A stretch of 64,000 nt of DNA from Mytilus californianus (taxonomy: Eukaryota; Mollusca; Bivalvia; Mytilida; Mytilidae), in the NCBI RefSeq assembly GCF_021869535.1, contig NW_026262581.1:112744771-112808770 (forward strand), written 5' to 3'. The notes below the pieces were generated by a model. The model did no database searches and was not told where the DNA came from. It saw nothing but the letters and a program-made list of their open reading frames with translations. This document shows, piece after piece, positions 58,401 to 64,000 of this stretch (position 1 is its first letter; every line of letters begins with the position of its first letter). The position numbers and the translations under genes are program-made.

Positions 58401-61400
58401 ATTTTGAGACAATTCCGAAATCTGGTTTTTGACTTCTCAAAAAACCACAATGTAAAGTTTTCATCCCAAAACAAAAAATGTTGCCAAATTTGTGAAAACT
58501 GATGTCCCATGCATTTTTTTCCTCCTAAAAACATTTGAAAAATGACTTTGAAGTTCAAATATTTTATGGAATTTTTTTCTAGTCACCTATTTGAAATTGC
58601 CAAATCTCAGTTTAGTGTATGCTTCTATCACAAATTCCTTCAGAAATCAACCAAATTTAACTATTGGTAGTTCTACTAATCACTAGACTTTAGATAAAAC
58701 TTTAAGAACATTTTTCCTTTGTTTGTTTTATTTTTCATCAAGAATCAGACTTGCTTGTACCCCATGTTTAAATTTGGCTTAGTCAAATAAGAAAATAAAT
58801 CAGTTTGACCTCCAACAGGGTGGAAAAGGGAAATGACTCCAACTCAAATAATGTCAGTGGAAACTATTACCGGTACAGAAGTGAGTGAATGAAATTTGAT
58901 AAATCAACATGATCAACAATTAATATAATGTGGTTAATTTGTTTTTGATAATTTATATACATTGTATGGGTGAGAAAACAGAACTACTGCTAAATATTTA
59001 CTATCCTCTGGGAAAAACATTTATTTATCATATCATTTGCAAATTTATATCTTTTAAGCTCACCTGGCCCAAAGGGCCAAGTGAGCTTTTCTCATCACTT
59101 GGCGTCCGTCGTCGTCTTCCGTTAACTTTTACAAAAATCGTCTCCTCTGAAACTACTAGGCCAAATTTAACCAAACTTGGCCACAATCATCATTAGGGTA
59201 TCTAGTTTAAAAAATGTGTCTGATGACCCCGCCTGCCAACCAACATGGCCGACATGGCTAAAAATAGAACATAGGGGTAAAATGCAGTTTTTGGCTTATA
59301 TCTCTGAAACCAAAGCATTTAGAGCAAATCTGACATGGGGGGTAAAATGTTCATCAGGTCAAGATCTATATGCCCTGAAATTTTCAGATGAATCAGACAA
59401 CCCGTTGTTGGATTGCTGCCCCTGAATTGGTAATTTTAAGGCAATTTTTCCGTTTTTATACGACCGCAAAAAAATTTTGCGGTTGTATATTGGTATGACG
59501 TTGGCGTCATCGACGTTGTCATCGTCTCCGGCGTTGTCGTCCGAAGACACATTGGTTTTCGCACTCTAACTTTAGTTTAAGTGAATGGATCTCTTTGAAA
59601 TTTTACCATAAGGTTCAATACCACAAAAGGAAGGTGGGGATTGATTTTGGGGGTTATGGTACCAACAGTTAAGGAATTAGGGGCCAAAAAGGGGCTAAAA
59701 ATAAGCATTTTCTAGTTTCCAGACAATAACTGTGGAACGGTGTATGGATCTCTCTGAAATTATACTACAAGTTTCCATACCACAAAGGGATGGTTAGGAT
59801 TTGCTTTGGGGGGGTTATGGCTCAAACCGTTTAGGAATTAGGGGCAAAAAAGGGGGAAAAACAAGGTTGTCCTGGTTAATGGACAAATACTTTAGTACAA
59901 AACATAATTTAAAGCAGTGTAAGGAAGATAAATCAAATACATCATTGAAATTATCTCCCTTACACTGCTTTTAAATTATGTATAAAGTAATGATTAATGA
60001 ACAATTAAGATAATTTAAAACAGTGTAAGGGAGGTAATCCAAATACAATGTTTTGGTTACTTCCCTTACACTGCTTTTAAATTATGTTTAAAGAAATGTA
60101 TATTTATAAAGGAAGACCAGTAAAAATATCTGCAAAAAATTCCATATGAAAGATTTGACACTATATTTTAAATTCTATTATAAAATAGATTAAGTTAGCA
60201 CTATGGTAAATTTAAATGGGTAATTATGGTTGCAAACTCCATTGGAAATTTGAATTGAGATTATGACCATATCTTGATGCACAGTATGGCGCATTAGATT
60301 TGTAAAATCTTTGACCACATTTATTTATTTGTTATGCCGAATCTAACCGTGTATTTAGATTTTTAATTTTGGGTCCAGGTTTCAAATTGGTCTACATTAA
60401 GGTCCAAAGGGTCCAAAATTAAACTTTGTTTGATTTTAACAAAAATTGAATATATGGGGTTCTTTGATATGCTGAATCTAAACATGCATTTAGATTTTTG
60501 ATTTTTGGCCCAGTTTTCAAGTTGGTCCAAATTGGGGTCCAAAATTAAACTTTGTTTGATTTCAACAAAAATTGAATATATGGGGTTCTTTGATATGCTG
60601 AATCTAACCATGTATTTAGATTTTTTATTTGTGGGCCCCGCTATCAAATTGGTTCATATTGAGGTCAAAAGGGTCCAAAATTAAACTTTGTTTGATTTCA
60701 TCAAAAATTGAATGATTGTGGTTCTTTGATATGCCAAATCTAACCGTGTTTTTAGATTTTTAATTTTGGGTCCCGTTTTTTTAAATTGGTCTACATTAAG
60801 GTCCAAAGGGTCCAAAATTAACTTAGTTTGATTTTAACAAAAATTGAATTCTTGGGGTTCTTTGATATGCTGAATCTAAACATGTGTTTAGATTTTTGAT
60901 TATGGGCCCAGTTTTCAAGTTGGTCCAAGTTGGGGTCCAAAATTAAACTTTTTTTGATTTCAACAAAAATTGAATATATGGGGTGCTTTGATATGCTGAA
61001 TCTAACCATGTATTTAGATTTTTTATTTGTGGGCCCCGCTATCAAATTGGTTCATATTGAGGTCAAAAGGGTCCAAAATTAAACTTAGTTTGATTTTAAC
61101 AAAAATTGAATTCTTGGGATTCTTTGATATGCTGAATCTAAACATGTGTTTAGATTTTTGATTATGGGCCCAGTTTTCAAGTTTGTCCAAGTTGGGGTCC
61201 AAAATTAAACTTCTTAGACCACATTCTTTCTGTGTCAGAAACCTATGCTGTGTCAAATATTTAATCACAATCCAAATTCAGAGCTGTATCAAGCTTGAAT
61301 GTTGTGTCCATACTTGCCCCAACTGTTCAGGGTTTGACCTCTGCGGTCGTATCAAGCTGCGCCCAGCGAAGCATTTTATTGGTTATTATCCTGAATATTA

Positions 61401-62404
61401 TTATAGATAGAGATAAACTGTAAACAGCAATAATGTTCAGCAAAGTAAGATCTACAAATAAGTCAACTTGACCAAAATGGTCAGTTGACCCCTTAAGGAG
61501 TTATTGCCCTTTATAGTCAATTTTTAACCATTTTTCGTAAATTTTTGTAATCTTTTACAAAAATCTTCTTCTCTGAAACTACTGAGACAAATTTAACCAA
61601 ACTTGTCCACAATCATCATTAGGGTATCTAGTTTAAAAAATGTGTCCGATGACCCCGCCCGCCAACCAAGATGGCCAACATGGCTAAAAAATAGTACATA
61701 GGGTAAAATGCAGTTTTTGGCTCATATCTCTGAAACCAAAGCATTTAGAGCAAATCTGATGAGTATAAAATTGTTCATTAGGTCAAGATCTATCTGCCCT
61801 GAAATTTCAGACCAATCAGGCAACCCGTTGTTGGGTTGCTGCCCCTGAATTGGTAATTTTAAGGAAATTTTGCCGTTTTTGGTTATTATCTTGAATATTA
61901 TTATAGATACAGATAAACTGTAAACAGCAATAATGTACAGCAAAGTTAGATCTACAAATAAGGCAACATGACCAAAATTGTCAATTGACCCCTTAAGGAG
62001 TTATTGCCCTTTATAGTTAATTTTTTACAATTTTCATAAATTTTGTAAATTTTTGTAAATTTTTACAAAGTATTTTCCACTGTAACTACCGGGCCAAGTT
62101 CATTATAGATAGAGATAATAGTAAGGAGCAAGAATGTTCAGTAAAGTAAGATCTACAAACACATCACCATCACCAAAACACAATTTTGTCATGAATCCAT
62201 CTGTGTCCTTTGTTTAATATGCACATAGACCAAGGTGAGCGACACAGGCTCTTTAGAGCCTCTAGTTATAATTTCATAAATTGTTTCAAATTTGATTTGA
62301 TTAGAAGATTTAATATTTGCTTTTAGATTTACAGGCAATGTGAAATTAAAGGGAATAATTTTGATTGGAGGAGAAGATGACACACACCCTAACAAAATGA
62401 GACT
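55435..62404 (+). CDS. PITHD1: PITH domain-containing protein 1 (PITHD1), exons 1-3, 3' end outside window
   Basis: PITHD1 belongs to the PITH (proteasome-interacting thioredoxin C-terminal) family and has been linked to the proteasome. Exons: 55435-55632, 58050-58093 and 62327-62404, giving 106 codons plus 2 nt of an expected total near 210. Exon 1 starts MPGHGHSHGEGG, a His/Gly-rich N-terminus typical of the protein, then SLYLKIDTERVTCLNES and HVFKPWDKR. Exon 2 is FVESDADEELLFNIP. Exon 3 is FTGNVKLKGIILIGGEDDTH ending KMRL, with donor CT|GTGAGT in phase 2. The next exon ('YKNIP' region in relatives) is not in the window. Intron 2 is 4.2 kb because it contains nested repeats. Confidence 0.94.
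56163..56215. mobile_element. Left half of a T5 MITE
   Basis: 'acacaggcacttgtctctga' followed by 'ccttaatataa' matches the left half of the MITE at 39338. The right half is missing, and a different TIR element begins at the break. Confidence 0.6.
56219..56876. mobile_element. TIR element T4 with AAGTC repeats
   Basis: The ends are GTCAGAGCTCAGACATA and, on the right, its near-exact inverse (ATGTCTGAGCTCTGAC). The interior repeats 'aagtct' and 'gactt' motifs many times ('ataagtctaaat', 'cttcaataagtcaatt', 'taaataagtctgaaa'). No transposase. It lies in PITHD1 intron 1. Confidence 0.65.
56910..58040. other. PITHD1 intron 1, remainder
   Basis: 'agaagttcc' at 56910 and 'ggaacttct' at about 57066 could bound a 160-bp palindromic piece. 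The rest is AT-rich with no coding similarity. Confidence 0.35.
59903..60085. repeat. Two tandem hairpins with 'CAGTGTAAGG' stems
   Basis: Each of two adjacent 75-bp blocks folds: 'aatttaaagcagtgtaagg' pairs with 'cttacactgcttttaaatt' across a loop of about 20-25 bases. The outer stem includes gGAGGTAA/TTAcTTCC. One arm alone occurs in family B copy 2 near 46080. Confidence 0.7.
60330..61215. repeat. Tandem array of 122-140 bp units, about seven
   Basis: Units carry 'ttctttgatatgctgaatct', 'gggtccaaaattaaacttt' and 'caaaaattgaatatatgggg', with alternating short and long forms. Minus-strand ORFs with repeated 'SISKNPIYSIFVEIKQSL'-type peptides are by-products of the array. Confidence 0.8.
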
Positions 62405-62596
62405 GTGAGTTGATAATGCTGATGTGTATGTTTAATGACTTGATAATAACTCTTTGTATGATGTATTTGTCAAATAAGCTTAGATATCGTATCTTTTGCT
62501 TATTAAGAACAGTGTTTGATATTCTTTTTTTAGATATCATAAGTATGATGTTTTGTTTTTTTTTATCAGAATACAAGGAGATATACAGAGTTCTCG

Positions 62597-62745
62597 AAAG
62601 TGGTGGTCCGAATGTTTTGAACACCAAAATTTGGCATAGGACCGACACAATTTTGGTATTTTGCAATAGAAATAATAGTGAGGACCAGCAGATTTTCTTT
62701 AAGGACCACCACGATAAAAAAGATTTCGAGAACTCTGGATGTAGG
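62597..62745. mobile_element. GGACC-type MITE, copy 3
   Basis: 'gtggtggtccg' at one end and 'ggaccaccacg' towards the other are inverse. The middle matches copies at 1733 and 2038 ('cacaattttggtattttgc', 'gaggaccagcagattttctt'). It lies in PITHD1 intron 3, 193 bp after exon 3. Confidence 0.6.
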
Positions 62746-62747
62746 GT

Positions 62748-62860
62748 ACATATGTTAATGAGACAGCAACCCAAGGATACACACAAAAAAATTAACATCT
62801 GTAGGTCAACTACAATCTTTAACAATAGACAAGTGTCAAGTTATAAATTGTCTTGAGCCG
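62748..62860. repeat. Mytilid-type interspersed repeat fragment
   Basis: 'gttaatgagacagcaaccca' and 'attaacatctgtaggtcaac' match the general pattern of the abundant mussel repeat that also contributes the fragment at 9604. Confidence 0.45.
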
Positions 62861-62869
62861 AGTAAAGTG

Positions 62870-64000
62870 ACTATATTTAAAATGACATCAGCATATTGAT
62901 TGCTAAAGGACATCTCTTCCAAAATCTTCTGTGAGACTATTGCTTAATATCTTTGTTACAGATGTTCATTGATATTCCATTTATCATAGCCATAATTTGT
63001 ACCTCATTTTCTAAATCAGGACTTTTCACCTGATTTTTTACTTGTTGTGCAGAACTCAACATGTGCCATCAGTTCAATTAAGTTGAAGCAGAACTGTATA
63101 CCTTTCTGGAGCACCTTTGTTTACTAGTTTATTGTGAGGTTTGTGTTGCCCAATCTTTAGTTTTCTCTGCAATTTTTTGTGGATTATTGTTTGTCTGTTT
63201 TGTTTACTTTTGTTTGGCCAATAGTGTTTTATGTCCTTCTATGACACGATTTGTAATGCCTCCTTGGTACTTCTTAATTTTTTTGCATCTTTTTCACAAT
63301 ATTTTTCTCATGTAAATTTTGAACATGAAGGGTTGTATATGTCACTAAGAAAGAAGCAATAATAATTAAAACCTGCATTGTAGTGCAAAAAAGGTATGGG
63401 TGGAGGGACAAGAATAAGATTACTTGTACAGTACCTGTTGTATAAGCTGGCTGTGAAAGTTTTATAAAGGGAAATGTAAATTTTTTTAAAAATTTTATAA
63501 GATTGCACATTTCATATGTCATGAATCTTCATTTGAAAACATTATACCCTGAAAAACAAGCTTCATTTGTATTTCTTTGTGGGAAGTAATGTTGCTAAGC
63601 CTTTTATTTTTCCGTTTATGTGTTTTGAGAGGACAGAGAGACATTCAAAACTTCAGCTACATGTTTATGCTTCCTGAAATTTTTTGTAGCACTCACTTTT
63701 CATGTTTCACTCCCCCTATTGGAATTCTTTAAAATTCTGACACAATCGCAATTGGTTTGATAAAATCAAACTGTACAAACAATTTTACAAACTGCTCAAG
63801 GATAGCCAAAGTCTATTGTCATCAAATTTAGCAGTGCTAGTCCAAGAAAATAGACTACATACAATCCTATTAGATTTGATTTCCACTACATCTTAACTAT
63901 CACAGTACAAATTAATACCTTACATTATCAATTGTAAAAGTAAAAACATATGAGCATGACAAAAAGAAGGGTAGTCATTTTTGAATTGAGATCTTTTTGA
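62870..64000. other. PITHD1 intron 3 to window edge
   Basis: I looked for the next PITHD1 exon on the plus strand and did not find it. No other gene or shared repeat is recognised here. Confidence 0.5.

Larger units (their letters stand above)
59458..61378 (-). mobile_element. Family B repeat, copy 1, nested inside family A copy 3
   Basis: The terminal hairpin ACCGCAAaaaaatTTTGCGGT is at 59460 and the opposite end 'gcggtcgtat' then 'gctgcgcccagcgaagc' at 61343-61372. Copy 2 (45433) has the same ends. The extra length comes from a tandem array (60330-61215). 'ggttatggctcaaaccgtt', 'caatccttgccatcc'-like and 'aagcagtgtaagg' sequences are shared with copy 2. It is inserted in family A copy 3, so it is the younger of the two here. 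Confidence 0.75.
59056..62265 (-). mobile_element. Family A repeat, copy 3, interrupted by a family B element
   Basis: On the minus strand it starts AGGCTCTttAGAGCCT, GTGTCGCTCACC at 62265 and ends with hairpin TGGCCC-TTT-GGGCCA then GGTGAGC at 59056. Removing 59458-61378 restores a continuous A core: 'caatttttccgttttta' on one side joins 'ttggttattatcctgaata' on the other, matching the unbroken 'ttttgccgtttttggttatt' at about 61870. It has two core units of about 500 bp. It fills most of PITHD1 intron 2. Confidence 0.75.

Noticed and set aside
60363-61268. Minus-strand ORFs with repeated SISKNPIYSIF peptides, resembling a repeat protein
   Set aside because: They follow a DNA tandem array inside a mobile element, appear as several short overlapping pieces, and have no start context or splice logic.
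62410-62856. A 148-codon plus-strand ORF right after PITHD1 exon 3, containing EYKEIYRV, which recalls the YKNIP start of the next PITHD1 exon
   Set aside because: From the phase-2 donor, the only acceptor (CAG before AATACAAGG) gives a different frame without that peptide, and the sequence runs straight into a GGACC-type MITE found twice elsewhere.

Overview
The window is animal nuclear DNA: AT-rich, with short exons, canonical GT/AG introns and dense interspersed repeats. Several repeats resemble families I know from marine mussels, such as a 'tgtctcattggcaatcat'-type sequence, pearl-like elements with tandem cores, and a LINE with a PHD finger. The most likely source is a bivalve mollusc, probably a mytilid mussel. 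That attribution is an inference from repeat content and gene structure.

Three conserved eukaryotic genes were reconstructed exon by exon. (1) RTEL1, the telomere and DNA-repair helicase, is on the minus strand. Its ATG is at 29176 and 26 coding exons run down to 1004, where the gene leaves the left edge. The 853 codons present join in frame at every junction and cover the whole Fe-S (XPD-like) helicase core. (2) PDCD2, a ribosome-biogenesis factor with a MYND finger, is complete on the minus strand in four exons (55288 to 48277, 362 aa). (3) PITHD1 is on the plus strand, head to head with PDCD2. Its ATG is at 55435, three exons are present, and it runs off the right edge. The 146-bp gap between PDCD2 and PITHD1 is a candidate bidirectional promoter.

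A fourth, unrecognised gene lies at about 38.13-38.56 kb on the minus strand. It is a single-exon ORF for a basic, probably helical protein of 90-92 aa, with a TATA box upstream. About 40 nt after the stop comes a sequence matching the stem-loop of replication-dependent histone mRNAs, followed by a purine-rich histone-downstream-element-like motif. The protein is not one of the five histones. This is the most unusual item in the window.

The rest is mostly mobile DNA. A broken LINE (about 31.0-34.8 kb) encodes a 2A-like DxExNPGP motif just before a PHD finger, then an AP-endonuclease and a reverse transcriptase in three different frames. Six unrelated-looking repeat families (A, B, C/D, E, G and probably F) share one layout: a short palindrome, a short terminal motif, a tandem-repeat core, then a 3' hairpin joined to the reverse complement of the terminal motif. 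This is the layout of pearl/HINE (non-autonomous Helentron) elements. Terminal-inverted-repeat elements lie at 4.56-5.90, 20.46-21.68, 39.76-40.74 and 56.2-56.9 kb, with smaller MITEs, a large foldback element at 37.0-37.5 kb, a reverse-transcriptase fragment at 53.1-53.5 kb, and one element nested in another at 59.1-62.3 kb. RTEL1 introns hold one or more of these elements almost wherever they are long. A 38-bp minisatellite at 2.2-2.8 kb repeats the 3' end and splice donor of RTEL1 exon 25.
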